Source: Unio delphinus
Taxonomy: Eukaryota > Mollusca > Bivalvia > Unionida > Unionidae
Length of the DNA stretch: 64,000 nt
Direction of reading: 5' to 3'
NCBI GenBank assembly: GCA_029339505.1
Contig: JAQISU010000132.1
Coordinates: forward strand, 7,365,001 to 7,429,000
In this document: one piece after another, positions 9,549 to 21,761 of the stretch
Position numbering within the stretch: position 1 is the first letter of the stretch
Layout: every line of letters begins with the position of its first letter
Program-made: the position numbers and the translations under genes
The notes under the pieces: generated by a model
Seen by the model: only the letters and a program-made list of their open reading frames with translations
Told to the model about the DNA's origin: nothing
Database searches by the model: none

Positions 9549-10569
9549 TATATATAGCCAACCTTATTTGTTTCAATACTTTGTGATATAACTCGAGACT
9601 GTACAAATAACATGTGTAACTAGTCTTGCTTGTCAAAAACAAATTTAGGAGGTACAAAGCAATGTGTATGCAATGGTCTTTGAACTATTTTAGCTGCTGT
9701 TTTCATATTTGTGCTTTACTACCTAACCAAATTTTGGAAATAAAATGAATTGTTTTAAATATGGTTTGTATTTTATTCATAGCTGCACTTATTGAACTTC
9801 ACATGGGTGGTATGCGATCAATCCCATTGCTTCGTATTTTGTAATAACTAGGTCAAAGGTCAATGTACTAAATAGCTTGTACCTCTCCTTCTTCCAAAAG
9901 TAAAATTCACCTAAAATAAAGGACTTTATATTTGTTTGATAGATGCAGAACTTAGCATCAGAGACAGGTGGACATGACCCAATCTTATTATAAAGTATTA
10001 GCTGTGAACACTGTACACCGTCCGCAGATACCTGAGGTCACTAACCCCCAGTCCTCACATAATGGTCAACCATCCCAGCCTCTTTGTCATAAAATAGATT
10101 GCTTCCCTAGTGTGTGAAGTCAATAAAATTGAGGCAATAAGCCGATGTGACACCATATATAGTAGATCACAGCTTCTAAGTGGTTATGTTGGATTTGGGG
10201 TCAAAATTGAATAATAAAACACAGAAAAAGGCCAAAATTTAACAATGTGTATTATGAGTCCAATGGATTTAAAAACAGGATGAAAGTGTTTATCTCAATG
10301 GGAGGTGTAGCTTATGATGGCCGGACGATTTCCGGAAAGATGACCGCCATCGCTTAACTACTCGATATAGGTTTTTCCAATTTTGTGCTATATTTATGAT
10401 ATTTGTGCTTGTTCTCTATCATCGTCAACATTATTGTGTTTCATCATGCATTGGCATTGGCTGTTCCGTTTGTATGTGTTAATTCATCTCCTTGTTTTGG
10501 AAACTAGAACAATTAGAATTTTTCTCAGCTGTTTTGTCCAAATGTTAAGACGTCATTTTTTTTAATAAA
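9549..10569. other. No recognisable gene
   Basis: AT-rich intergenic or intronic sequence between a dispersed repeat and the LINE. Nothing supportable seen. Confidence 0.55.
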
Positions 10570-10869
10570 CTGCCGTCACGTGACCGCTTACAATACGACG
10601 GACCATCATTAATTGGATTAAATGATAACACCGTGGTTCTAGATACTGCATTGTGCTCAAGACTAAACGAACTCGGAATTCATTCATCATTTCTTAAAGG
10701 TAAACGGAAGCGAAACAAAGAAACGTTCTTTTCAAGCTCACCGGCTTAAAACAGGAAGAAGAATTCCAGTTATCTCCCTTTCGCTCGTAATGGATAAACA
10801 AGTTAAAAATTCTGCCGTTAATTTTAATAACCTGGTTCAAATTCCTCTTAAATCGTCAACCGTTGTGTC

Positions 10870-11589
10870 AACTGTCCCAGGGATACCACTACGTATTGCA
10901 TTATTCAACAATCAATTAGTAGGATTACCGGCATAGCGCACAGAAATCGTCAATTTTATCAACGACCAGAATATTGACGTCTTATTCATTGCAGAAACTT
11001 GGTTACATTCCGCAGGTGATGAATCTAAGTGTGCGGATTTAACACCCAGCGATTACTCCATCAAGTCGTTCCCCCGCATCTCTCGCGGAGATTATAAAGA
11101 ATTCCATGATCAAATGCCTTAAGTGCAACACAAACTTCAATTCTGCCACACATCGTTTGAACTAGTCCAAACAACGCTCACAATGGAACAAAGGTCAGTC
11201 CATCTTTTCTGTCTGTACCGTCCTCCTCCTAGTAGAAAAAACAAGTTGACTGAGTCTCTTTTTTGGAGCAGTTTCCAAATCGTCTAGAATATGGAAATTC
11301 GATAGGTGGCAACCTAATTATTCTTGCAGATTTCAACTTTCACCTTGACTATACTGGTAAACCATACATAGCAAAACTCCTAGATTCCATTCATGTCTTT
11401 AATCTTAAACAGTCAGTTAACAAACCTACCCTTAAACTTGGTCATATATTAGACTGGTTTCTTTATAGACCTGATGATAATATTCTGCAATCCACCCTTG
11501 TATGCCACGAACTTGCATCGGATCACCTCTGCATTGTATGCCATCTTGACGTATCAGTCCCTAACCCTCCACCTCTATTTGCTACTTAG
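10870..11589 (+). pseudogene. LINE endonuclease/exonuclease/phosphatase-domain remnant
   Basis: Near 10900-11090 the frame reads LRIALFNNQLVGLP, a stop, then NFINDQNIDVLFIAETWL and SDYSIKSF-like residues: the N-terminal strands of LINE apurinic endonucleases. From 11263 a longer open piece has ILADFNFHLD, GHILDWF and ASDHLCIVCHLD, which correspond to the conserved GDFN, HTLD and SDH motifs with the Asp and His active-site residues. A TAG at 10936 and frameshifts between 11100 and 11260 break the frame. It acts in target-site nicking in active relatives. Confidence 0.85.
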
Positions 11590-12245
11590 AGAAACCTCTG
11601 TATGATAAATAGAACCAAATTCATGCATGACATCCAAGAAAACCTAACAACTTTCTTACATCCAACAGCGGAACAACTTGATAACTGCCTGCGTTCATTG
11701 CTTGAAAAACATGCCCCAGCCACCAAATGCAGAGATATCAATAACAAAAGTGTTCTGCATGGTATAGCAGTGTTAGGGACCAGCTTCGCACTGCTAAAAG
11801 ACATCGCGAAAAACAGAGAGTCTTTGGCTTTCCAACAGATTCACTATTCATAAACAAATCTACGAAACCGCTAAGAAGAACGTCACAAACATAGTCCATT
11901 TAACCAAATCATCCCACTAAAGTACTAAGATCACGGAGAGTTGCAGCTGCAATTAGCTCTTCGAGATAACTAACAATCTAATGTCAAGGAACAAATGTAC
12001 ACCACTTCCAACAACCTTCTCTCCACTAGACCTACCAGACCAAGTTGCAAATTTCTTCGATGACAAAGTACAAACCATTAGAGATTCGCTTGACAGCACA
12101 ATTTCAACTGATTCGTCACCATAGATTTAGTACGGACAGTCGTGATGAAAAGTGCACCAAAGTCTTGTGAACTTGATCCCATTCCGAGATCACTACTGCT
12201 CGAGTGCATATACCCAATATTGCCCTCGCTAACTGATGTTATTAG

Positions 12246-12247
<2 letters not shown>

Positions 12248-12312
<65 letters not shown>
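12248..12312. repeat. (TC)n microsatellite inside the LINE
   Basis: About 32 TC units inserted in or expanded from the LINE reverse transcriptase leader region. Confidence 0.95.
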
Positions 12313-12317
<5 letters not shown>

Positions 12318-12339
12318 GGAATTCCCATCACATTTCAAA

Positions 12340-13442
12340 ACTGTCATCGTAAAGCCACTGCTGAAGAAACCAACACTGGACCATATAACGATTTAAAGAA
12401 CTTCCGCCCAGTTTCTAATCTTCCTTTCATATAAAAAATCTTAGAAAAAGTTGTTCTAACTCAACTTGTATCTCATTTGAATTCAAACAGTCTTTTTAGC
12501 AATGTTCAGTCTGCATATCGCCTTTGCCACAGTACGGAAATTACTCTTCTGAAAGTATTTAATGACATTCTCTCTGCTTTGGATAGAGGAAATATTACAG
12601 TCCTCACTTTCCTGGATTTATCTGCAGCATTTGACACAATATACCATGATATATTACTGCACCGTCTCCAGCATGTATTTGGCATTCATAATATAGACTT
12701 ACAGTGGTTCAAGTCCTACTTAGTCAACAGGACACAAATTATATCTGCAAATGGAATACACTCCAGCCCAGTTGACGTATGTTGTGGTGTTCCACAGGGA
12801 TCTGATCTTGGATCTGTTGTCTTCATTCTGTATACTCAGCCGCTCACAAAAATCATAGATCATCACCCAGTGTCGCATCAATTGTATGCTGATGACACCC
12901 AAATATATAAGTCTAGCCACCCAACTGAAGTTGATGCTACCATCCATGGAGTAGAGAAGTGCATTTCTGATGTGAAATCATGGAAGACATGTAACAAGCT
13001 GCAGATAAATGATGATAAAACTGAGGCTATTCTGATCACAACACAAAGACTTCCTCATTCACATCCTTTACCTCAGACAATAAATATCAGCAACACCAAC
13101 ATTAAATTCTCACAGTCAGTACGGAACCTTGGCGTTACTCTAGACAGTACTCTCACATTGCACCAACATGTCATGAACAAATGCAAGGCTGCATATCTTG
13201 AATTGAGACGCATCAGTTCCATTCGTAAATATCTTTTAGTTAATGCCACTACAAAAACACTTGTGTGTTCATCTGTACTTTCAGGACTGGACTATTGTAA
13301 CTCAATTCTGTCTGGTTCGTCACAATATTTACTCAAGAAACTTCAAAAAGTTCAAAATACAGCTGCACGGATCATCTTTAGAGTACCTCGATCAGAGCAT
13401 ACCTCACCGTTGCTCTGTACCCTACATTGGCTATCTATTTGA
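12340..13442 (+). pseudogene. LINE reverse transcriptase (CR1/Jockey-group), degraded
   Basis: The region upstream of 12477 reads FKTVIVKPLLKKP, then NFRPVSNLPF, a TAA, then KILEKVV. The longest open piece (12477-13442, 321 residues) holds the fingers/palm motifs FLDLSAAFDTI, CCGVPQGSDLG, the catalytic YADDTQ and the thumb-like NLGVTLDSTL. These are diagnostic of CR1/Jockey-type LINE reverse transcriptases. Downstream frames continue with a typical tail (GPSTWNELPIEIRH near 13630). Stops at the end of the piece and a frameshift near 13440 inactivate it. Confidence 0.92.
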
Positions 13443-13902
13443 TACAGAATCAAACACAACATTTTTTATCTGTGCTATATTTCACTGGCAGACTCCAGTC
13501 CAACATACCTATCCAGTCTCACCCATGTGTATACACCAGCTAGCTCCTTACGCTCTTCTTCTGATAATCGTATACTCATTATTTCCAAAGTGAAAACAAA
13601 GTCATATGGACAACGTTCGTTTGCACACCAGGGCCCGTCGACGTGGAACGAATTGCCCATCGAAATTAGACACAAAGATACAGTGGTCCCTTTTTAAGAG
13701 TGCTCTTAAGACTCAACTGTTTCGAGTGCAGGGACAAAGTTAGCGACCTAATCATGTTTTGTATCTTATATGTTTTCAGCATGTTTTTATGTTTTCAAAT
13801 TTCATTGTTTTTGTCATTTGTTGTTCTGTAGTGTAGACATATCATAATTGATGGTGTAGAGCGCTTAGAGCTTCGAAAGATTAGGTGCTATGCAAAGTCC
13901 TC

Positions 13903-13929
13903 ATTATTTTTATTATTATTATTATTATG

Positions 13930-13979
<50 letters not shown>
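13903..13979. repeat. (ATT)n microsatellite at the LINE 3' end
   Basis: About 25 ATT triplets forming the LINE tail. Confidence 0.95.
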
Positions 13980-13980
<1 letters not shown>

Positions 13981-15232
13981 AAGGAATTAAAGGAGATAAA
14001 GGCATCAATGAGAAAAATGGGAAGTGAGAGCTTGATGACATTATCTTGGACAAGATAGGGAGGCAGCGCACTATAGGTGCAAGGGCAGTTGAAAGGCACC
14101 TGTGCTATAATATCCCTTACAGGCACCACAATTTCAGGTGAATTGATGTTCATACCCAGTTAATAGATAATGGAGAATAATGTAGACAATATAGATGTAT
14201 ATAATTTATATTTTTTCTACATAAGAAATTAACAATAATGGGCTTCAGTTAGGCAGGCAAATACCTAAATCAAACAAAACATACTTGATCAGTTTCTAAA
14301 CTTGTAAACTTTACTGGAGTAATTATCAAATTGCTTTTAGTTACATTTGCATCAAGACAGAGGATAATATAATACTTCACAAATCGTCTCTTTATTTGCA
14401 CCAACAATCACTGAAAATGTGAGTATTTATATCTTTAATTGTTTTGTCTGATTTAAGGGAGATAACTGAATAATATACGGAAGGTGTGGTCTTTTTATTT
14501 CTTCCAATATATTATCCGTGTTATATAGATAAGTTCAGGAACACATGTATTAAATTCAATGCAATTGAATTATCCCAAAATGCATTATTGATAAAGTGAG
14601 AACCTAAAATCCAGGTTTCTAAATGTAGTGGAGATCTCAAGAGTGATGATGTAACTAACTTAACAGTTGCATGTTATATTTCAAGTCAGGAAAGTGTGAA
14701 AAAATGGAAATTCAGAGCAGGACAGTTAAAATCAAAATGGGAAGGAATATCATATCTTTAAATATTACATAAAATATTCATACCAGAATATTTTTTATGA
14801 TACAAGTGATATATCAACAAGTGTACCATAAGTGTCCTCTATCCGGGTCACTTACAGGCTTTGCAAGAACAATATATATACTTGTTTACATGATTTGTCA
14901 TCTGCTGCACGTTAAACAGTCATTATGTGGCTAAAATTAACTATATTATTATATTTACATGACTTATGTTGTTGAATGTATGCTAATCTTGAAGTAGACT
15001 ACACATGCATAAAGCCATTAGTCACCATACGTTATAGCTATAGTTACAAAAGCCTCCATCCAAAGCCAACTTGTGTTATTTTCTGAAGATTTCATACATG
15101 TTATTCTTAAAAGACTATCAATATTTGACCAAAAATGTTCATCATCCATTTGGTTCACTACATCAAACTAGTACAGTTCATAAATGCTGCCCACATGTAT
15201 GGGTTTCTATGGATACAATGTGAAGCTATTCT
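13981..15232. other. No recognisable gene
   Basis: AT-rich sequence. A GGGAGATAACTGAA string near 14457 is a motif also seen at 27713 and 39919. Confidence 0.55.
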
Positions 15233-15708
15233 TTCCTATAGTTATCACGGTACCAATTGTTTTTTCCATAGTCTTCTATACTAATGTTTTGTGAAATAAA
15301 TACACTTTCTATCCTACTTCAGCGCGCATGTCACACACTGTCACAGAGAACAATCTCAGGTCATCAATTTGACAAGGACATAACCAAGTACACCATTGCA
15401 TTTAAGAGAGATAGTGCTGCTGGAACTAGACAGGCCTAAGTGTTATCTAGTCACAACAGACGAAGTTTCACCAAGGTGTACAGCAATGTTTTAAAAGAAT
15501 CACAAAAGTACAAAATATGATTTAGATATGAATTAACTTCATCTCACATGTTGCCAAAAAGACTTAACTTTTTTCTCTGCCTAACAGAACCTACAACTAT
15601 TACATAATGTACCAATCACAGCTAGTGTTGTTGCTTATTTCTGAATGCAAGGGTCCTTACAGTTTAAACTCAGCCTACCTGTGGTTGTACAATTTGTACC
15701 GTTAAACC
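15233..15708 (+). repeat. Dispersed repeat, copy 2 (~470 bp)
   Basis: Homologous to 9083-9548 in the same orientation. It ends exactly where a SINE-like sequence begins at about 15709, whereas copy 1 continues into unique sequence. Confidence 0.8.
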
Positions 15709-15912
15709 TTATAGTGATGTCTAGCACTGAGGCATCATGCTGCAGACATGTAGTGTGATGTCCTGCCCAGTTACATTATCCTGACACCAGGCCCACTAGT
15801 CCTAACACTAACCTCTTCATGCTTAGCGTAATGCCAGGTAGCTGTTATAACTAGATTTAGAAGTCTTTGTTTTGACTCAGCCGGGGTTCAAAACCCACGA
15901 CCTCCGGCATCG
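15709..15912 (-). mobile_element. tRNA-derived SINE (family B)
   Basis: Shares the body TAGTGATGTCTAGCACTG, GTCACATTATCC-like and GACACCAGGCC segments with 36663-36876, 40292-40394 and the reversed copies at 50465-50650 and 53375-53610. The right end (GGTTCAAAACCCACGAC) is the reverse of a tRNA-like B box, so the tRNA head is on the minus strand. Confidence 0.7.
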
Positions 15913-16335
15913 TGCCAACCCAGTACAAATTTAACCTACGTATACAGACACAGTACAAATTTAGTCTACCTATAGCAATTCAGCACCAATTAATCCTTCG
16001 TGCACAAACACTGTACCAATGTGGCTTACGTGCACAAACACAGTACCACTTTAGCCCTACGTGTACAAACAGCGTACCACTTTCGCCCAACGTGTACAAA
16101 CACAGTGCCACTTTAGCCCTACGTGTACAAACACAGTACCACTTTAGCCTACGTGTACAAACACAGTACCACTTTGGCCTACGTGTACAAACACAGTACT
16201 ACTTTGGCCTACGTGTACACAGTACCACTTTAGTCTACGTTTACAAACACAGTAATAATTTGGCATACGTGTACACCACAGTACTAACTTTTCCTACGTT
16301 TGTCAACACAAAACCAATTTAATTTATGTGTACAA
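15912..16335 (+). repeat. ~28-30-bp minisatellite (open frame through it)
   Basis: About 13 units of the form GTACAAACACAGTACCACTTTAGCCTAC with progressive variation. The 136-residue open frame is a translation of the repeat and is not considered a gene. Confidence 0.85.
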
Positions 16336-16759
16336 ACGGTTCAAGCCAACGAAAATGAAAAGATAAACTGGTTCACTTTAGCAAACTAACGATCCTTATT
16401 AATGAATACACAACACACGAGATGCCATGTACTTATTGTATATCGCTCAACATAATCATCATAAAGCATATCACAAATCATACTAAATACGCCAATTATT
16501 AGCTCAAAATTCAGGTGGACTAATATAGTGGTTGGTTCCCGGATTTTCAACATGAAGACGTCTTGTTTTTATCTCTTACGCATATCTCCTCTTGCCAATA
16601 CTGGCATCTGTGCTCTCTTAACCCATGCAAGCATATGCTGAAAATTCTTCCTGTTGTAAATTCTAGCAGATCTCAAGGTCGTATTTTGTAAAGCACACAA
16701 TTCACAAAGATTTCCCTAATTTGTAATCGAACTCAGTCTATATGAGAAGAATCTTAACA

Positions 16760-17110
16760 TTATTCCGGCATATGCCCTTACCGTATTAACCATAAATAAC
16801 TAAGTCCATACCATAGTTAACATAAATACCCGTATAAGGCCTTAGGGTAGCTACCATACATTCCGGTATAAGGCCTAATAATATTTACGTTACACACATA
16901 TACAAATTCAAACCATTGTTACATAAATACCTGTATAAGGTCATGCTATAGTTACCATATGAAACATTACCATTATTACCATAAATGCACGTACAAGGCC
17001 TTACCATATCTACCATACATACCAATACAAAACTTACCATAGTTACCGTAACGCCTGGATAACGCCGTTACCTAGTTACCAGTAATGCCTGTATAGGGCC
17101 TTAACTTAGT
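16760..17110 (+). repeat. Diverged ~45-bp minisatellite
   Basis: Repeated TTACCATAGTTACCATAAATACC and GTATAAGGCCTTA-like modules, about seven irregular copies. Non-coding. Confidence 0.75.
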
Positions 17111-19818
17111 AGCAGTAAGAGTGTTAAGAACTAAAACGTGATACTTTGTGATTTTCGCTACGCATGAGACAAAGCGAGTACGCAATAAAGTGACGTCTTA
17201 TGCCCAATGCTAATCTACTCCTTCTAAACACTTTCAGTGAATGAATTAAAAGCTTTTTAAAAAAATGGGTGATTTATACATGGTCAGAGATATTTACTTT
17301 GGTTTCATTTATTCTTAAAATAAATAAATATACAGATGATTATGTTGATTACCAAGCGCACAATCATTATGACTGGCGCTACAAATAATACATGAGAGAA
17401 CTGACGTCCATAAACTAATATATTAGAAATATAGGTTCAAGGTAAGGGAGGTAAATATTGTTTCAATTGAAATCCTTTTTGCATAGGTATCTTGCAAGCA
17501 GTTTATTACCTGCGTTGTTGACCTTTCAAACTCCATAACAAATTATTTATGTACATCAGTTTATATCAATAGATATTACTATTATTATAAATATGAGTCC
17601 TCGCTCGATTCTAATACATATGCAAAAGCAAATCTTTTCCCTGCATTAGATTTGCATGTGTGAATGTAGATTGGTTTTTCTTCTCTGATTATCACGATCA
17701 AACGTTTAGTGACGCAGAACAGTAGGACTTTTGATGCAAAACTGTCAAAGGATCCTTTTGAAGTCAAAGTCAAAGGCCTCTGCCATTTCCGGCCAATGTA
17801 CAAAGCTGTCAAATTATACGTGTAAGCTGGCATTATATACTAAGAGATGCAACTATAAAATCCAACAGATGTCGCTATGATAAAACACTGAAATTGTAAT
17901 CGATCTGCCTTAGTGTAGATAGGGTTATCATATCGAAAGCTTGGCTAGCGAAAATTATTTTGAAATTTTGTTCAACATTCACATTACTAGATGTGCCAAG
18001 AGTTTTGGTGTTGTCGAGGGCTTAGTGCGATTTGTTTCAGCAAATGATAGGCTGTACATGCCTGCCAATATAATTGATGTAGGAAGAACCATGGAACACC
18101 TCAGAGAGATATGCCTAGCCACGAGAAGCTGCTGGCTAGCTTTGTCACATACCTAAATAAACCAAACCCCGATGACAGAAGTGAGATGACAGGCTAAATG
18201 TAACAGAATCGAAATCTCTGTTTATTTGCTGCGTAAATAGTATAATGCAAGGTAAACATGACGTTTTGCTCATTGTTCCATATCTATGAACACGGTAAAA
18301 AGACTTCCTTTTTGCAAGATCTTTGATATCATCATTTCGTTGATAAAACAAAAAAAACTTTTTACGAATATACTTCACAGCACTAGTGGTTCAATGAAAG
18401 CCATATGAGTAGATTTGTAGTATGAGAGAGATTTATGTCTAATACACAAAATAAATACACATCATTATTCTATTGAATGCCATGACTATGAAAATGTGTA
18501 TTTATATCGTTACGAATCTGTCATAAAGTAACAGAAGGAACCATAACTTTAGTGAAACTTAACAAATAATATAATTATCGAAATTATAATGAATATGTTA
18601 GCAAGATATAAAGACATATCATATAGTGAAGTGAATCCAAAATAATCTCGTAGAGTTAAATAAAAGTTTAAACGTTCAGTTTGAACTTCAGATACGTTAA
18701 TGGATTGGTACGCCATGAATCGCGACGTTGTCAAAATGGTGTTGTCCAGGACATATTTGGAACAAAATCACAATAGTCCAGAAATAATATTATAGTAGAA
18801 ATGAAATCACAATTGTTCAGGAATAATATTATAGTAGAAAAGAAATCACCACTTTCTGTTTTCACTGAACATTCCAAGAAAATACGTTTTTCTTTCAAAT
18901 AATACAAAAGTATAACACGGAAAATGTCTTTGGAGTAGTTGTTTCAACAGGATCACAAAAGAAGAAATGACTCCAAAATAGGAATGAATTTAATTATTCC
19001 GTTCTCTTCTTACACACATGATTAAGAGTCTGCTACGACTGTTTGTCCCAATTTCAAAATACATATGTATGTGATATATTTCACGTAACTGATAATTTGC
19101 TTTTATTCCTAATGTGTCTTTTCCATTCAAATTTTATTCAGACACCTATTTTTCAAAAGCACAAGAAATTGTATTAAAAACAATTACATACCAGGATATA
19201 TACATGTAATTTTAACCTCAACTAACTAAATTTATGATGGATAATTATATAATGTTCTTTTTACCTAATTGTGTTCTCTGATTTCTTTCAGAAACGATTT
19301 TGCCTAGTCTTCACTTAATTATGGTAATTATTTAAGCTTTCCTCAGCTATGCAAACTTAGCACGCAAACAATTGCTTAACTAAGTAAGAAAATTGATAAG
19401 TGCCAAAAGTATAAAAGCAATAAATAAGGAAGTATGTAAATAAGTCATTATCATTCACATTATTCGAGTAAAACGAATGTCGAGATAAAACATGTCGTAT
19501 TACTTAAGTAAGTAAGCAAGGAAGCAAGAACGATATGTATGTTCCAAACAGAAAGACAAACAAGAATCTTGTCTCACTTAATTCCTATGATTAGGGAAAG
19601 CAGTGAACATCTAGATACAAAAGCTATTAAGCATGAAACCTCCAGAAGAAACAAATATAAATAAAGACTCGAGATATTTATTTCAAAAGTTCAAACTAAA
19701 TAAACACAATCGAAAACAAGAATATTGTTTTGCTAAAATGTTTTGTCTTAAAATCACGTTATATGAATGCAATTCAGCATATTCAATAATTTCAGAGATC
19801 TTTCCAACTAAATAACCC

Positions 19819-19820
<2 letters not shown>
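17111..19820. other. No recognisable gene; short direct repeat at 18770-18850
   Basis: AT-rich. CACAAT(A/T)GT(C/T)CAG(A/G)AATAATATTATAGTAGAAA occurs twice about 60 bases apart. Open frames at 17585-17833 and 17941-18156 show no domain. Confidence 0.55.
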
Positions 19821-19821
<1 letters not shown>

Positions 19822-19893
<72 letters not shown>

Positions 19894-19899
19894 CCCCCA
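19822..19899. repeat. (TC)n microsatellite followed by C-run
   Basis: About 35 TC units ending in a run of eight C. Confidence 0.95.
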
Positions 19900-21177
19900 T
19901 TAATCTACAGAAGATAAGATGGAGAGGAGAGAACTGAATACTTTTTAGAAGTCTGCTTGTCTCGGAGGATCCATGTATACTAGCTTGGAATATTTATACA
20001 TGGTAAATATACGTGCCATGTAAACATCTTAAGAAAGGTTGTCATTCTCCTCCTTGATGTTATAATTTAGATTGAAATTCATAACCCGATACGTGCAGTT
20101 ATGTAGGCAATATAATTTATGCACATATGTTGGTTATTCAAAGTTACGTGTCTGCCATTACTTGAGATCCTGTATGTGTGTGTACAGTATATGCAATGTC
20201 ACCCGTTTAGATGGCTTGATTCCAAATGTTCGTTGTCAAGCAGGAATATATATACGTACACTCAAGAGTGTAGATGTCAGATACACAATGAAAGTTCTCA
20301 TAGATATATGCATGATAAATTTGGTGCCAAAATGATTATGTATGTATGAAAAGAGCATACCTTCTTTCATTATAAATTTCGTTATATACAAACGCTTAAA
20401 TGTATGTTACTTGCGCTGTGTCGACCTTGAAGTCTATCTTCTCACCGTTACAATTATTTCAATGGTTCACCTATATGGTTGTTATAGAATGAATATTACT
20501 TCATAAGACAGCTTTTATATCTAAATATTTACATATGTAATGTTTAATTAAACTTACCTGAAAGTAGGAAAAAGTCCCAATGATTCTATTTCACTTTATT
20601 TAGCTGCATGCTGATTAAGTAAGACCAGTAAAACGTAGATAAATGAAAAGAATCTTTGTCTGAACAAGGAAGTGTTAGCGCTACTTGAGTACCGTATGTA
20701 TGTCGTGATTCGTAGAGGGTATAAACTGGTATTTACTATACAGTACCAATGTATTCTGCAGCGTTAAGCTAACGATATTTGCATTGAAGTTTAAATTGTC
20801 GGACTTGTTTATAAAACGAGCGTTTGGTCCTGATTGCAATAACATTATAATCAATTATATACAAGTAACCATACGGTATGCTAAATTATCTCGCTGTACA
20901 ACAGATAAACAAAATTGCATATACACTATGCATTACAGCTGGGAGATATGGAAAGATAACTATGTTTGCCTCATACGATCATGGATTATATATCCTGAAT
21001 TTGATCGTCGTTAAAAGCAAGCTGGTGAATGAAGTAGGGTGTGAAGTAATTGTGTGTTGCACGGTCAGGACTAATTAAATCAATAATTGAGCAGCCTCTT
21101 GATACGTATGCTCTGATCGCTTTTTCTAAAGCACAATATGAATGTATTTATTTCCGCTCGACTATTGCTCAATAGGG
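19900..21177. other. No recognisable gene
   Basis: AT-rich sequence. Short open frames at 20072-20349 and 20784-21078 have no recognisable motif. Confidence 0.55.
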
Positions 21178-21415
21178 TTGTAGGGTTTAACGTCATTTTT
21201 CAGCACACGATACATGGCGCCCAGTATTATTGGTGGAGGAAAAATCTGGAAAAACCCGGAAAGATCCTACGATCCACGATAAGCTACTGACAATCTTTCT
21301 CACATAACTACATTAGCCGAATCTTAGACTCGAACCCATTGAGACAGAGGTGAGATGGCACTGATCATTAACGGATAGCGCTTAAAACCACTCGGCAACT
21401 CGGGGCCCAGCTAAA
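21178..21415 (-). mobile_element. tRNA-derived SINE (family A, Leu/Ser-like head)
   Basis: On the minus strand it starts GAGTTGCCGAGTGGTTTTAA and later has GGGTTCGAGTC, which match A-box and B-box regions of class II tRNAs. The body (GTTTAACGTCATTTTTCAGCA, TATTGGTGGAG) is shared with 42285-42490. Confidence 0.75.
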
Positions 21416-21491
21416 TTTTTGACTTGCATAGTCACTTGATTAAGACCTGTATTCATGATTATCATACAAATTCACCCAAAGAGATAGAATA

Positions 21492-21496
21492 TTGGC
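21492..21496. repeat. Target site duplication TTGGC, left of E2
   Basis: TTGGC precedes the left AGCAGCAG terminus. An identical TTGGC follows the right terminus at 36096-36100. It could be read as TTGGCA if one A is shared with the element end. Confidence 0.8.
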
Positions 21497-21761
21497 AGCA
21501 GCAGGGGGGGGGGGGGGGGGCGAATCGGACATTTGTCCGAGACATCATTTGCTCTAAATCTAACAAACATCTCGAGAGAATTAATTCGAATCCTTCTTTT
21601 TCAAACAAAAAAAAGATTACTTGCTCGAAACGTAATCTTTTCGCAAATAATACTCCAAGACCGTTTTCATCGTTTAGTCAAAATACGGTTTCGTCGTGAT
21701 GTCATCGCCCCCCTGCTGCTACAGGTTAATAAATTATTTCAACCAAATATTTGATCGAGTC
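21497..21761 (+). repeat. Left terminal inverted repeat of E2
   Basis: Pairs with 35825-36095. It begins AGCAGCAG and then G17 (21504-21520). It contains the palindrome CGGACATTTGTCCG and a small hairpin AGATTAC...GTAATCT near 21613-21640. CCCCCCTGCTGCT at 21708-21720 points inward, so a 224-bp unit has the end motif on both sides. The inner edge includes the last codons of the ATPase gene. Confidence 0.9.

Larger units (their letters stand above)
10570..13980 (+). mobile_element. Degraded CR1/L2-like non-LTR retrotransposon
   Basis: A single plus-strand LINE about 3.4 kb long. It has remnants of an apurinic endonuclease domain (about 10870-11589), a reverse transcriptase (about 12340-13442) and the usual C-terminal tail with WNELP near 13650. 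It ends with a short 3' untranslated region containing GAGCGCTTAGAGCTTCG and GGTGCTATGCAAA before an (ATT)n tract, typical of CR1/L2-group 3' ends. Multiple stops, frameshifts and an internal (TC)n expansion show it is dead. Confidence 0.9.

Noticed and set aside
15912..16322. 136-residue plus-strand frame with QTQYHF repeats
   Set aside because: Minisatellite translation without start context or homology.
17585..18378. Three short frames of 71-82 residues
   Set aside because: No domain, no consistent coding signal on either strand.
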